Positions 34,768 to 43,557 of a stretch of 64,000 nt of DNA are shown here, in pieces. The first letter of the stretch is position 1. The number at the start of each line of letters is the position of its first letter. The notes beneath the pieces are model-generated. The model worked only from the letters and a program-made list of their open reading frames with translations, did no database searches and was not told where the DNA came from. Position numbers and translations under genes: made by a program. The DNA comes from Halobacillus sp. A5 (lineage in GTDB: Bacteria > Bacillota > Bacilli > Bacillales > Halobacillaceae): assembly GCF_024189315.1 (NCBI RefSeq), contig NZ_JAIZEO010000003.1:186001-250000 (forward strand), in the 5' to 3' direction.

Positions 34768-37371
34768 ATGAAGCAAGTGCACGTTGTACCCCATATGCAC
34801 TGGGACCGGGAATGGTATTTCTCAACAGAAGAATCGAGAATTTTACTCGTTAATAATATGGAAGAAATCATGGAGCGGCTCGAGAATGATCCAGAGTATC
34901 CTTACTATGTACTCGATGGACAGACTTCGATTTTAGAAGATTATTTTGCCGTAAAGCCGGAAGCGAAAGAGCGGGTGAGAAAGCTCGTTCAGTCAGGGAA
35001 ACTGATCATTGGTCCATGGTACACACAGACCGATGAAATGGTCGTCGGCGGTGAGTCAATCGTCCGCAATCTGCTGTACGGTATCAAAGACAGCAAGGAG
35101 TTCGGGCAGCCGATGATGATCGGCTACCTGCCTGATTCCTTCGGTCAGTCCGCGCAGATGCCTCACATTTTAAACGGCTTTGATATAAAATATACGATGT
35201 TCTGGCGCGGGACTTCCGAGCGCCATGGCACTGATAAAACAGAATTCTACTGGCAGACAGAGGATGGTTCCCGTGTCCTCGTCCAGCTCCTGCCGCTCGG
35301 CTACGCGATTGGAAAGTATCTGCCGCAGGAAGAGGAAGCGTTAAAGGAGCGGATGGAAAAATATTTTCCTGTCTTGGACCGCGGGACGACGACGGACCAT
35401 TTAGTGCTGCCGAACGGACACGATCAAATGCCGATTCAGAAGGACATTTATGAAGTCATGGAAAAATTGCGTGCACTCTATCCGGACCGAGAATTTTTCT
35501 TAAGTAACTACGAAAATATTTTTGCCGAAGTCGAGAAACAGGAGGATCTCGCCGTGCTTGAAGGTGAATTTCTCGATGGAAAATATATGCGCGTCCACCG
35601 CAGCATTTTCTCTACACGCATGGATATTAAAGCCGCCAACACCCGCGTGGAAAATAAGATCACAAACGTGCTTGAGCCGCTTGCATCCATGGCGTATGAC
35701 CTCGGCTTTGAGTACTATCACGGCTTGATAGAGCTGATTTGGAAAGAAATCATGAAAAACCACGCCCACGACAGCATCGGGTGCTGCTGCTCAGACAAAG
35801 TCCACAGCGAAATTGCTGGACGACTGTTTTTAGCCGAAGAAAAAACGGATCAGCTGATCGAATTTTACAAGCGTAGGATTGTAGATGCAATCGAAACAGA
35901 GGATGATACGGACCTCCTGACGCTGTTTAACTTCCTTCCGTATGAACGTGAGGAAGTCGTAACGACTGAGCTGATCACGAAATACAAAGGATTTACCTTA
36001 CTGGACGGTGAAGGAAAAGAAGCAGATTACGAGATTCTTCACTCAGAAGAGATCGATCCCGGCTTGATTGACCGTCAAATTGTCCACTACGGCAACTACG
36101 ACCCTTTTATTAAATATGAAATTCAGCTGAAGGAAACACTGCCGCCGATGGGGTATACGACCTTATTCGTCCAAGAAGCAGAAGAAAAGTCAGCTGGAGG
36201 TCAAATCGTAAATTCGGTTGAAACAGACTACTATCGGGTCCATGTAAACGAGAACGGCACCCTGAAAATTTATGATAAACAGCTGGAACGGACTTTTGAT
36301 CAAGTGCTTTTACTTGAAAATGGAGGCGACGACGGCGATGAATATGATTACTCGCCCCTTGAAGGTGAGCAGTTGATTCACAGCGGTGAAGTGGAAGCCA
36401 GCGTATCGCTGACGCAGAACTCCTGCGCTGCAAGCATGGCCATTTCCTATACGTTACAAGTCCCTGCCGATTTAGAAAACCGGAAAGCAGGCGGGCGTAA
36501 CAGCAGGGTAGATGTTCAATTCAAGGTTCACATCCCTAATCATAAACCGTTGATCGAAGTAGAATGCGAGCTTTATAACGAAGCAGAAGACCACCGTCTG
36601 CGTGCTTATATCCCAACCGGCTTAAGCTCAAGCTTTTCCATCGCCGATAACCAGTTCGGCCATATTAAACGCGACGTTGTGGATTCCGCGATGAACGTCT
36701 GGGAAGAGGAAAAATGGAGCGAACGTCCCGACGCCATTTATCCGATGTTAAGCCATGTCGGCTTGTCGGATGAAGACTACGGGGTGAGCGTGTTAACAAA
36801 CAGCACGAGAGAATACGAGATTGTAGGGGAACATTTTGATACAATCGCGGTCACGTTGTTCCGAAGCGTCGGCTATCTCGGAAAATCGGATATGCTGAGA
36901 AGACCCGGACGTCCATCAGGTATTAAAATGCCGACACCGGACTCACAGATGCTAGGAAAGCTGAAGCTTGACTTCGCCCTGTATTTTCATGAAGGAAGCA
37001 CGCTTGAAGCAAACATCGCCAAAGCAGCAAAAGACTACTTGACACCGATTGAAACGTATAACAAGATACCTCACAATGCAATGAAGCTCAATGAATCCAG
37101 TGTAAAAACGCCGGTTCGCTATCAGCTGCTTGAAGAGGCTGAGCATTCGGAAGCCGTGCTGAGTACGTTGAAGAAGGCGGAGGATGAAGACGCGTTGATT
37201 TTACGGGTGTTTAATGCGAAAGAGCATGCAATTGTAGCAGGCTTTCATGCGGATAAGAATGTAAGTGAAGTGTGGCAGACGAATTTGAATGAGGAACGTC
37301 AACAGGAGCTGAAGTTGAACCATTTCCCGATGACGATCAATCAGTCGAAAAGTATAAAAATTATAAAATAA
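34768..37371 (+). CDS. mngB: GH38 alpha-mannosidase, mannosylglycerate hydrolase-like
   Basis: 867 residues, close to E. coli MngB (877). Zinc ligands lie in HMHWDREWY (H11, D13), the catalytic nucleophile is Asp123 in LPDSFGQSAQMPH, and a further zinc His is in NHAHDS. C-terminal beta-sandwich domains follow from about 400. It should hydrolyse imported 2-O-(6-phospho-mannosyl)-glycerate to mannose-6-phosphate and glycerate in the cytoplasm; no signal peptide is present. It follows mngA by 15 bp in the same operon and ends at a terminator. Confidence 0.85.
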   Translation: MKQVHVVPHMHWDREWYFSTEESRILLVNNMEEIMERLENDPEYPYYVLDGQTSILEDYFAVKPEAKERVRKLVQSGKLIIGPWYTQTDEMVVGGESIVRNLLYGIKDSKEFGQPMMIGYLPDSFGQSAQMPHILNGFDIKYTMFWRGTSERHGTDKTEFYWQTEDGSRVLVQLLPLGYAIGKYLPQEEEALKERMEKYFPVLDRGTTTDHLVLPNGHDQMPIQKDIYEVMEKLRALYPDREFFLSNYENIFAEVEKQEDLAVLEGEFLDGKYMRVHRSIFSTRMDIKAANTRVENKITNVLEPLASMAYDLGFEYYHGLIELIWKEIMKNHAHDSIGCCCSDKVHSEIAGRLFLAEEKTDQLIEFYKRRIVDAIETEDDTDLLTLFNFLPYEREEVVTTELITKYKGFTLLDGEGKEADYEILHSEEIDPGLIDRQIVHYGNYDPFIKYEIQLKETLPPMGYTTLFVQEAEEKSAGGQIVNSVETDYYRVHVNENGTLKIYDKQLERTFDQVLLLENGGDDGDEYDYSPLEGEQLIHSGEVEASVSLTQNSCAASMAISYTLQVPADLENRKAGGRNSRVDVQFKVHIPNHKPLIEVECELYNEAEDHRLRAYIPTGLSSSFSIADNQFGHIKRDVVDSAMNVWEEEKWSERPDAIYPMLSHVGLSDEDYGVSVLTNSTREYEIVGEHFDTIAVTLFRSVGYLGKSDMLRRPGRPSGIKMPTPDSQMLGKLKLDFALYFHEGSTLEANIAKAAKDYLTPIETYNKIPHNAMKLNESSVKTPVRYQLLEEAEHSEAVLSTLKKAEDEDALILRVFNAKEHAIVAGFHADKNVSEVWQTNLNEERQQELKLNHFPMTINQSKSIKIIK

Positions 37372-37376
37372 AGGCC

Positions 37377-37417
37377 AGCCTTCCAATCTCCCAAACGGAA
37401 TTGGAGGGCTTCTTTTT
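37377..37417 (+). terminator. Terminator after mngB
   Basis: AGCCTTCCAAT (37377-37387) pairs with ATTGGAGGGCT (37400-37410), one wobble, followed by TCTTTTT. Confidence 0.75.
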
Positions 37418-37487
37418 ATAGAAATTAATATCATATGATAAAGTAGAAGGTAGATTCTACATATATTTATAAAAGGAGCCATTCATT

Positions 37488-38105
37488 ATGGATAGCATTA
37501 TATTTGACCTTGACGGCACCCTGTGGGATTCCGTGGATACCGTCGCAAGCTCGTGGAACCGCACCATTGCCAGAAACAATCAAGTAGACAAAACGTTAAC
37601 AAGAGAAGACCTTGAAGGCGTAATGGGTCTGCAAATGGAGGAAATCAGCAAAAGGCTTTTTCCGAACCTGAAAACTACAGATAGACAGCAATTGTTAGAG
37701 GACTGCTGCAGGATCGAGAACGATGACATCGAGAAAGAAGGAGGTGTCCTTTACGATCACGTGGAAGACATCCTGAAGAAGCTTTCAAAAAAATATAAGC
37801 TCTTCATCGTCAGCAACTGTCAGGATGGCTATATCGAAGCTTTTTATAAATACCATAAGCTCGAAAAGTACTTTGACGATTTTGAGAATCCGGGAAGGAC
37901 CGGGCTTTCAAAGGGAGAAAACATTCAATTAATTATCGATAGGAACAATTTATCTGATCCAGTTTATGTAGGGGATACAGAAGGGGATCGAAAGGCTGCA
38001 ATGAATGCAGGGGTTCCTTTTGTGTATGCTAAGTATGGATTTGGCCAGGTGAGTGAGTATGATGAGGTGATTGAGAGATTTGATGAGCTTGTGAAACTAT
38101 ACTAA
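37488..38105 (+). CDS. HAD-family phosphatase (PGP-like)
   Basis: 205 residues. Motif I FDLDGTLWDS (D7, D9), motif II FIVSNCQDG, a lysine in GRTGLSKGENI and motif III YVGDTEGDRKAA are complete, with an alpha-helical cap at about 18-85. The pattern resembles phosphoglycolate-phosphatase-like HAD enzymes of the HAD_2 group. ATG 37488 follows AAAAGGAGCC. The substrate cannot be told; mannosylglycerate products upstream are not necessarily related since a terminator intervenes. Confidence 0.8.
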   Translation: MDSIIFDLDGTLWDSVDTVASSWNRTIARNNQVDKTLTREDLEGVMGLQMEEISKRLFPNLKTTDRQQLLEDCCRIENDDIEKEGGVLYDHVEDILKKLSKKYKLFIVSNCQDGYIEAFYKYHKLEKYFDDFENPGRTGLSKGENIQLIIDRNNLSDPVYVGDTEGDRKAAMNAGVPFVYAKYGFGQVSEYDEVIERFDELVKLY

Positions 38106-38144
38106 TATCGAACGAGTCATCACCAGGCTCGTGCTATTAATAAG

Positions 38145-38174
38145 AAAAGGCGAGTTCTAATGCTCGCTTTTTTG
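38145..38174 (+). terminator. Terminator after the HAD gene
   Basis: GGCGAG (38149-38154) pairs with CTCGCT (38163-38168) within AAAAGG...TTTTTT flanks. Confidence 0.6.
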
Positions 38175-38299
38175 TGTTTCTTGCTGATGAGATCAACTTT
38201 ATTAATGGGTAAATTGACTGAATTTTTAATATATTAGAAGGGAATGTCAACTTTTTCAAGAAAATATTACCTGTAACTACATTTCTTGGAGGGGTGTGT

Positions 38300-39355
38300 A
38301 TGAAAAACTACAAATTCAAAAAAGGGTTAACAGCTGCACTGACTTTAACACTGCTTGCTTCACCAGCCTTCAGCTTAGTCAGTGCCGAGGGAAGTGGTCC
38401 GGAAGTGAATGAAAACCAGCAAGTGAAAATTGAAAGTTTAACAAGTAATGAAGAGCTGGCAGATTTTTTACGAGAGGCAGATGAAAAGTCTGAGCACGTT
38501 AGTGTTGAAGTCATTGGTCAATCGATTAAGGGGCGCGATCTTAACCTTGTCAAAGCAGGCAGTGATCCAAATAACCCTACGATTCTTATGCTCACACAGC
38601 AGCACGGAAATGAGGCGCTAGTCACTGAATCTGCAGTTCAGGTGATTAAGAAGCTCTCTACCAATGGCAAGGAGGTAAAGGAATGGCTCGATAATGTAAA
38701 TGTTTTGTTTGTACCTCGATTAAACCCTGACGGAGCAGCAGGCGACGTCGATTGGGATACTTCTCATCTTCAATTCGGAGGGATGCAGACACGTAACAAT
38801 GCGGCCGGCATTAACTTAAACCGCACTCATAACTCTTTATCACAGCCGGAAACCCGCGCTCTGCATGAGGATGTCCTTCAAAAGTACGACATTGATTATG
38901 CCATCGATTTTCATCACCAAATAGCTAATCGTGTAACTGAGGAAGGAGAATTAGTATCCGGTGCTCTGCTTTTTCCAACGAGTACAGTAACTGATGAAGT
39001 ATTGGAGAAGTCACAAAAACTGGGAGCTGTTGTTTACAATGAAATGGAATCTAAAGGGTACGGCACATTTGCCCGCTATGCGGAGGGGGATGGATTAACA
39101 TCAAACGCGCGCAACCATTTCGCAACCCACTACGATATTCCGACTATTCTTTTTGAAAATAGAGGGATGACCGATTCTCCAAATACGAGTTCAATTCTTG
39201 GTCAGAAGAGCAGTGGTTACTTGATTAAACAGGGAACTGATGCCATGCTTTCTTCAATTGCTGCGCTGGCGGATGGCTCGATTGAAGATGCGGACGCAAG
39301 TGTTTGGGATACGATGCCGGATCAATATACGGCAGACACGGATAGTGAAGAATAA
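38300..39355 (+). CDS. Secreted M14-family zinc carboxypeptidase
   Basis: 351 residues from ATG 38300, seven bases after TTGGAGGGG; the GTG at 38294 is too close to that site. A Sec signal peptide covers about residues 1-30 (KKGLTAALTLTLLASPAF, cleavage near VSAEG). The M14 fold carries zinc ligands in QQHGNEALVT and DFHHQI and the catalytic Glu in LFENRGMTD. The acidic C-terminus (DADASVWDTMPDQY) suits a halophile exoenzyme. Likely trims peptides outside the cell. Closed by its own terminator. Confidence 0.82.
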   Translation: MKNYKFKKGLTAALTLTLLASPAFSLVSAEGSGPEVNENQQVKIESLTSNEELADFLREADEKSEHVSVEVIGQSIKGRDLNLVKAGSDPNNPTILMLTQQHGNEALVTESAVQVIKKLSTNGKEVKEWLDNVNVLFVPRLNPDGAAGDVDWDTSHLQFGGMQTRNNAAGINLNRTHNSLSQPETRALHEDVLQKYDIDYAIDFHHQIANRVTEEGELVSGALLFPTSTVTDEVLEKSQKLGAVVYNEMESKGYGTFARYAEGDGLTSNARNHFATHYDIPTILFENRGMTDSPNTSSILGQKSSGYLIKQGTDAMLSSIAALADGSIEDADASVWDTMPDQYTADTDSEE

Positions 39356-39393
39356 GTAAAACCCTGCTTCAATAGCGAAGCAGGGTTTTACTT
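39354..39393. terminator. Terminator after the M14 gene
   Basis: AAGTAAAACCCTGCTTC (39354-39370) pairs perfectly over 17 bp with 39377-39393, six-base loop. Confidence 0.8.
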
Positions 39394-39477
39394 ATTCTTT
39401 ACACGATTCCTTTATAACTCAGCAGCCTATACATGAGAGTTTTATATAAAATTAAGAAAAGTTAAAAAATAATGTTT

Positions 39478-39609
39478 TAAAAGCGCTTTCACTGTGTTAT
39501 TATTTACTAAATCGGTTTAGTGAATCGGTTTAGTAAACCGGTTTAGTTGTTTGAGCCTGCTTAGAGAACCATTAAGTTTCTTTTTTGTTCTTTATTGTAA
39601 GCGTTTTAT
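39478..39609 (+). promoter_or_regulatory. Control region of the hexonate operon: triple 13-mer and two cre boxes
   Basis: Three direct 13-bp repeats run without gap: AATCGGTTTAGTG (39510), AATCGGTTTAGTA (39523), AACCGGTTTAGTT (39536). They build overlapping LacI-like palindromes, the last being TAAACCGGTTTA. TAAAAGCGCTTTCA (39478-39491) and TTGTAAGCGTTTTAT (39595-39609) are cre boxes with one mismatch each. No regulator gene lies in this operon, so the protein binding the 13-mers is encoded elsewhere. Confidence 0.6.
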
Positions 39610-39664
39610 AAGTAGGTTCGTTATCCATATTTCATCTAATACGAAAGATAGAGAGGGAGATAGT

Positions 39665-40675
39665 ATGACTGTAAAAGTTGTTTCTCAAGACAAACTAAAA
39701 TCATTAGTGGTAAATAAACTTACAGAAGCTAATGTAAGTAAAGATCATGCGAAAATAGTGGCTGATGTATTGGTTCACGCTGATTTACGTGGGGTTAGTT
39801 CACATGGAGTCTTACGTACAGAACATTATGTGAAGAGGATGTCAGAAGGTGGGATGAATGCTAAGCCTCAGTTTAATATAACCAAAAAAGGATCCTCAGC
39901 TGCTTTATTTGATGGGGATAATGGCATGGGTCATGTGATAACTAAAGCAGCAATGGATGAAGCTATTAAACTATCTAAAGAAAATGGCATTGGAATTGTA
40001 GGTATTGTAAATAGTAGTCATTGCGGTGCTTTGTCCTATTTCGCTCAACAGGCTGCTGACCAAGAAACTATCAGCATGATAATGACGCATACGGATAGTG
40101 CAGTTGTGCCATTTGGAGGGGCTGAACCTTTTTTTGGAACGAACCCTATTGCATACGGTTTTCCTGCTCAACGCTATCGTCCAATCATTCTGGATATGGC
40201 TACTAGTAATGTAGCATTAGGAAAAGTATTACACTCAAGAGAAACCGGCAGTGATATTCCTGATAACTGGGGAGTTGATGAGAAAGGTAATCCGGTTACA
40301 AATCCTAATTTAGTAAAGTACTTATTACCATCCGGGGGACCAAAAGGATATGGACTTGGACTTGTAGTAGACGTTTTGACGGGGGTATTGACTGGTGGTT
40401 CATTCGGACCGGGCATTTCCACCATGTATGGCGACTATCAAAGTAATAGAGAGCTTAGTCATGTGATTGTAACGATAGATCCTGGTTTGTTCATTGATAA
40501 AAATGAATTTCTTCGTAATATCGACCAAATGATAGATCAGTTGCATGATGTTAAACCGGCTGAAGGGTTTTCTTCTGTTTTAGTGCCAGGGGAACCAGAA
40601 CAGTTAAAAGAAGAAAAATACAAGGCAGATGGGATTCCAGTACCGCAAAGTATATTTAATTACTTAAATTCTTGA
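39665..40675 (+). CDS. Malate/lactate dehydrogenase-family oxidoreductase (YjmC-like)
   Basis: 336 residues from ATG 39665 behind AGAGAGGGAGATAGT; an upstream in-frame start lies in the control region. LDH2/MDG family: DLRGVSSHGVLR, NSSHCGALSYFA, FGTNPIAYGFP and GGPKGYGLGLVVDVLTG. This family includes ureidoglycolate dehydrogenase, 2,3-diketo-L-gulonate reductase (YiaK) and B. subtilis YjmC of the hexuronate operon. First gene of the TRAP/uxu operon, so it probably handles the imported hexonate or a keto derivative. Its exact reaction is not known. Confidence 0.75.
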   Translation: MTVKVVSQDKLKSLVVNKLTEANVSKDHAKIVADVLVHADLRGVSSHGVLRTEHYVKRMSEGGMNAKPQFNITKKGSSAALFDGDNGMGHVITKAAMDEAIKLSKENGIGIVGIVNSSHCGALSYFAQQAADQETISMIMTHTDSAVVPFGGAEPFFGTNPIAYGFPAQRYRPIILDMATSNVALGKVLHSRETGSDIPDNWGVDEKGNPVTNPNLVKYLLPSGGPKGYGLGLVVDVLTGVLTGGSFGPGISTMYGDYQSNRELSHVIVTIDPGLFIDKNEFLRNIDQMIDQLHDVKPAEGFSSVLVPGEPEQLKEEKYKADGIPVPQSIFNYLNS

Positions 40676-40718
40676 GTAATTTAATTTACATAAATTTAAA
40701 TTCTAAGGAGGCATTTTT

Positions 40719-41714
40719 ATGAGAAAAAAAGTAAGTTTATTCTTTTCAGTGCTGTTGGTTTTTGTTTTAGCTGCATGTGGGAGCGATGATGGAGGATCTG
40801 GATCGGGCGATACGATTACCTGGAAATTAGGGCACTTATCTAATGAGGATCATCAATGGAACAAAACAGCAGAGAAATTTGCCGAACTAGTAAGCGAGAA
40901 AACGGATGGGCAGCTGGAAATTGATATTTACCCTAACGAAGAATTGGGCTCTGAAACCGAAGTGTTAGACGGTATCGAAGCCGGAACAGCCGATATGACA
41001 ATTACTGGGGAAACTATGGAAAACTGGGCCCCTGAAGCTGCTCTTATGGCTACACCTTATGCATTTAATAATGAAGAACATTTACAAGAAGTAGTTGAAG
41101 GAGATGTTGGAGCAGATATTGAAGAAGCCGTAAAAGAAGAGGTGGGAGTAACACCGCTTTACTACCATACTCGAGCTCCTAGAAACTTGACTTCTAACGA
41201 AAAAATAGAAACCCCTGACGATTTGGACGGTTTTAAGATGAGAGTGCCAAATGTACCTTTATTTATGGAAGCATGGGAAGAGGCAGGAGCTAGACCTCAA
41301 GCGATGGACTTTAGTGAAGTATTTACTGGACTCCAGCAAGGTGTTATCGATGGACAAGAAAACCCAGTAGACCTTATTCAGAGTGGAGGGCTGGCAGAGG
41401 TACAAGATTATGTGAATGTTACTGAGCATGTATACTCCTGGATTTATGTAGTAGTAGGAAATGACCAGTATGAAGAGTTAGATGAAGATATGCAGGAATC
41501 TGTACAGGAAGCTGCTGCAGAAGCGCAGGAATATGGCATGGAGTTATATGAATCAGAAACAGAGGAAATTGAGAAAGAATTAAAAGAAGAGGGTATGGAA
41601 TTCGTTGAAGTCGATCAAGAAGCTTTTGCAGAGAAAATGCAGCCGGGTGTTGAAGCCAACTTTGACGACGTACAGTTAGATTTATATGAAAGGATTGTTG
41701 AGGCCGGAGAATAA
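40719..41714 (+). CDS. dctP: TRAP transporter substrate-binding protein (DctP)
   Basis: 331 residues. Lipoprotein signal: about 18 hydrophobic residues then LAACGSDDGG, with Cys20 as the lipid anchor. DctP fold with the conserved ligand-binding Arg in DGFKMRVPNVPLF and the downstream GVIDGQENP. Strongly acidic as in halophiles. It captures the substrate outside the membrane for the DctQM pair encoded just downstream. Neighbouring enzymes suggest a sugar acid such as gulonate, mannonate or a hexuronate. Confidence 0.85.
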   Translation: MRKKVSLFFSVLLVFVLAACGSDDGGSGSGDTITWKLGHLSNEDHQWNKTAEKFAELVSEKTDGQLEIDIYPNEELGSETEVLDGIEAGTADMTITGETMENWAPEAALMATPYAFNNEEHLQEVVEGDVGADIEEAVKEEVGVTPLYYHTRAPRNLTSNEKIETPDDLDGFKMRVPNVPLFMEAWEEAGARPQAMDFSEVFTGLQQGVIDGQENPVDLIQSGGLAEVQDYVNVTEHVYSWIYVVVGNDQYEELDEDMQESVQEAAAEAQEYGMELYESETEEIEKELKEEGMEFVEVDQEAFAEKMQPGVEANFDDVQLDLYERIVEAGE

Positions 41715-41721
41715 ACCTTTT

Positions 41722-41760
41722 GATAAACATTCTCCCTTAGAAGGGGGAGTGTTTATCTTT
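41722..41760 (+). terminator. Intra-operon hairpin between dctP and dctQ
   Basis: GATAAACATTCTCCC (41722-41736) pairs with GGGAG-TGTTTATC (41745-41757) with a small bulge, followed by TTTTA. It lies inside the operon, so it may act as partial terminator or as a 3' stabiliser giving more binding protein than membrane subunits. Confidence 0.6.
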
Positions 41761-41789
41761 TACCTTACGATCAAAAAGGGTGATTACAC

Positions 41790-42266
41790 ATGCAACTTGT
41801 CAAATTATTGAGTAATTTACTTAAATTTCTAACGGTTATTCTTTTTATTGCTTTAGTTATTGTTGTCTTAATTCAAATCACCGGCCGGTATACTCCTTAT
41901 TCTTTTGTTTGGACAGAAGAACTTTCCAGGTTCTTGTTTATTTATGCTATTGCCGTTTCGGCTCCACTTGCGATGGAAAATCGGGAGTATGTCAGAGTAG
42001 ATTTATTACTGGAAGTTGTTCCGAACAAAATTAGAAAATATGTAGATTCTTTTATTTACTTAGTAATTGGTGCCTTTTCGGCATTTTTAATCTATTATGC
42101 CTATGAATTCGCATTATTGGGACAGAACCAGTCTTCAGCAACTATAGCAGTAGAAATGTTTTATATAAATTTAAGTATGCTTATTATATTTTTACTTTTA
42201 GCACTATATAGCTTTATTAACATTTTTGTAGTCTTAAAGAATGATCAGGAAGAGGGTGTAAGGTAA
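41790..42266 (+). CDS. dctQ: TRAP transporter small membrane subunit (DctQ)
   Basis: 158 residues with four membrane segments (about 13-33, 48-63, 84-106, 126-150). VWTEELSRFLFIYAIAVSAPLAMENREYVRVD is the DctQ signature. It works with the large subunit whose start shares one base with its stop (TAATG). Sodium-coupled import, well suited to a salty habitat. Confidence 0.85.
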   Translation: MQLVKLLSNLLKFLTVILFIALVIVVLIQITGRYTPYSFVWTEELSRFLFIYAIAVSAPLAMENREYVRVDLLLEVVPNKIRKYVDSFIYLVIGAFSAFLIYYAYEFALLGQNQSSATIAVEMFYINLSMLIIFLLLALYSFINIFVVLKNDQEEGVR

Positions 42267-43540
42267 TGTTGGCCATGATTTTGTTTGTTTCCTTTCTTGT
42301 TTTAATATCATTAAGTGTGCCAATTGCCTTTAGTTTAGGAATGTCATCACTTATTTACCTGCTGTTGGCCGATATTCCATTAAACGTTATTCCGCAAAAA
42401 ATGTTTGGGGGTATTAACTCCTTTACTCTTCTTTGTATTCCCGGCTTTATTCTAGCAGGTAATTTAATGAATGCTGGAGGAATTACAGATAGAATAATTA
42501 ATTTTACTAATAACATAGTTGGGCACATTAGAGGAGGGTTAGGGTTAGCAAACGTCGGTTCATCTATGGGATTTGCAGGAATATCAGGGACAGCCCTTGC
42601 AGATACAGCCAGTATAGGTTCGGTAATGATTCCTGCCATGAAGAAAGAAGGATATGATTCTGCCTTTGCTGTTGCAGTTACTTCCTCTTCATCAACCATT
42701 GGACCGATTATACCTCCATCCCTCCCAATGATCATTTTAGGAACATTAGCAACTGTATCAATTGGAGACTTGTTTCTAGCTGGTACAATTCCGGGTATTT
42801 TATTGGGGATTAGTTTAATGATTTTAACTTATATCATTTCTAAAAAGCGAAAATATCCTAAAGGAGAGCGGCAGCACCTGTCCGTAGTAATCAAATCATT
42901 CTCTGGAGCTTTTTGGGCGTTAATGATGACAGTTGTTATTTTATTTGGGATTTTAAGCGGATTATTTACACCAACCGAAGCTTCTATTGTGGCCGTGGTT
43001 TACGCATTAATTGTAGGCCTGCTCGTGTATCGTGACCTTAAATTAAAAATGATTCCTAAAGTATTCCTGGATTCCATGGTGAGTACTGCTGGAATAATGG
43101 TTTTGGTAGGTTTTGCTAACTTGTTTGGCTGGATTTTAGTAAGTGAACAAATTCCTCAGCTTGTGGCAGATGGAATATTATCCCTTTCTGAGAATCCTAT
43201 AGTAGTTATTTTGCTGCTGAATTTATTACTTTTGTTCGTAGGGACATTTATGGAGACTATTGCAGCGCTGGTCATTTTGTTTCCAGTTCTGCTGCCGGTA
43301 GCTACTTATATAGGAATGGACCCTGTCCATTTTGGTGTCATGATGGTGTTAAACTTGATGATTGGTTTATCTACACCACCAGTAGGAGTCTGCCTGTTTG
43401 TTGCTTCTAGTATAGGGAAGGTTTCTCTTGGACGAGCAACAATAGCGCTTCTTCCGTTCCTGGGTGTTAGTTTACTGGTACTCTTGCTTGTTAGTTTTAT
43501 ACCTGAATTAACTCTGTTCTTACCAAGCTTATTTGATTAA
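42266..43540 (+). CDS. dctM: TRAP transporter large membrane subunit (DctM)
   Basis: 424 residues, about 11-12 membrane segments. GFAGISGTALADTASIGSVMIPAMKKEGYD and SSSTIGPIIPPSLPMII are the diagnostic DctM motifs, with GLSTPPVGVCLFV near the end. Full length. It forms the ion-coupled transport unit with DctQ and receives substrate from DctP. Confidence 0.9.
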   Translation: MLAMILFVSFLVLISLSVPIAFSLGMSSLIYLLLADIPLNVIPQKMFGGINSFTLLCIPGFILAGNLMNAGGITDRIINFTNNIVGHIRGGLGLANVGSSMGFAGISGTALADTASIGSVMIPAMKKEGYDSAFAVAVTSSSSTIGPIIPPSLPMIILGTLATVSIGDLFLAGTIPGILLGISLMILTYIISKKRKYPKGERQHLSVVIKSFSGAFWALMMTVVILFGILSGLFTPTEASIVAVVYALIVGLLVYRDLKLKMIPKVFLDSMVSTAGIMVLVGFANLFGWILVSEQIPQLVADGILSLSENPIVVILLLNLLLLFVGTFMETIAALVILFPVLLPVATYIGMDPVHFGVMMVLNLMIGLSTPPVGVCLFVASSIGKVSLGRATIALLPFLGVSLLVLLLVSFIPELTLFLPSLFD

Positions 43541-43557
43541 GGAAAGGGGGCTAAACG

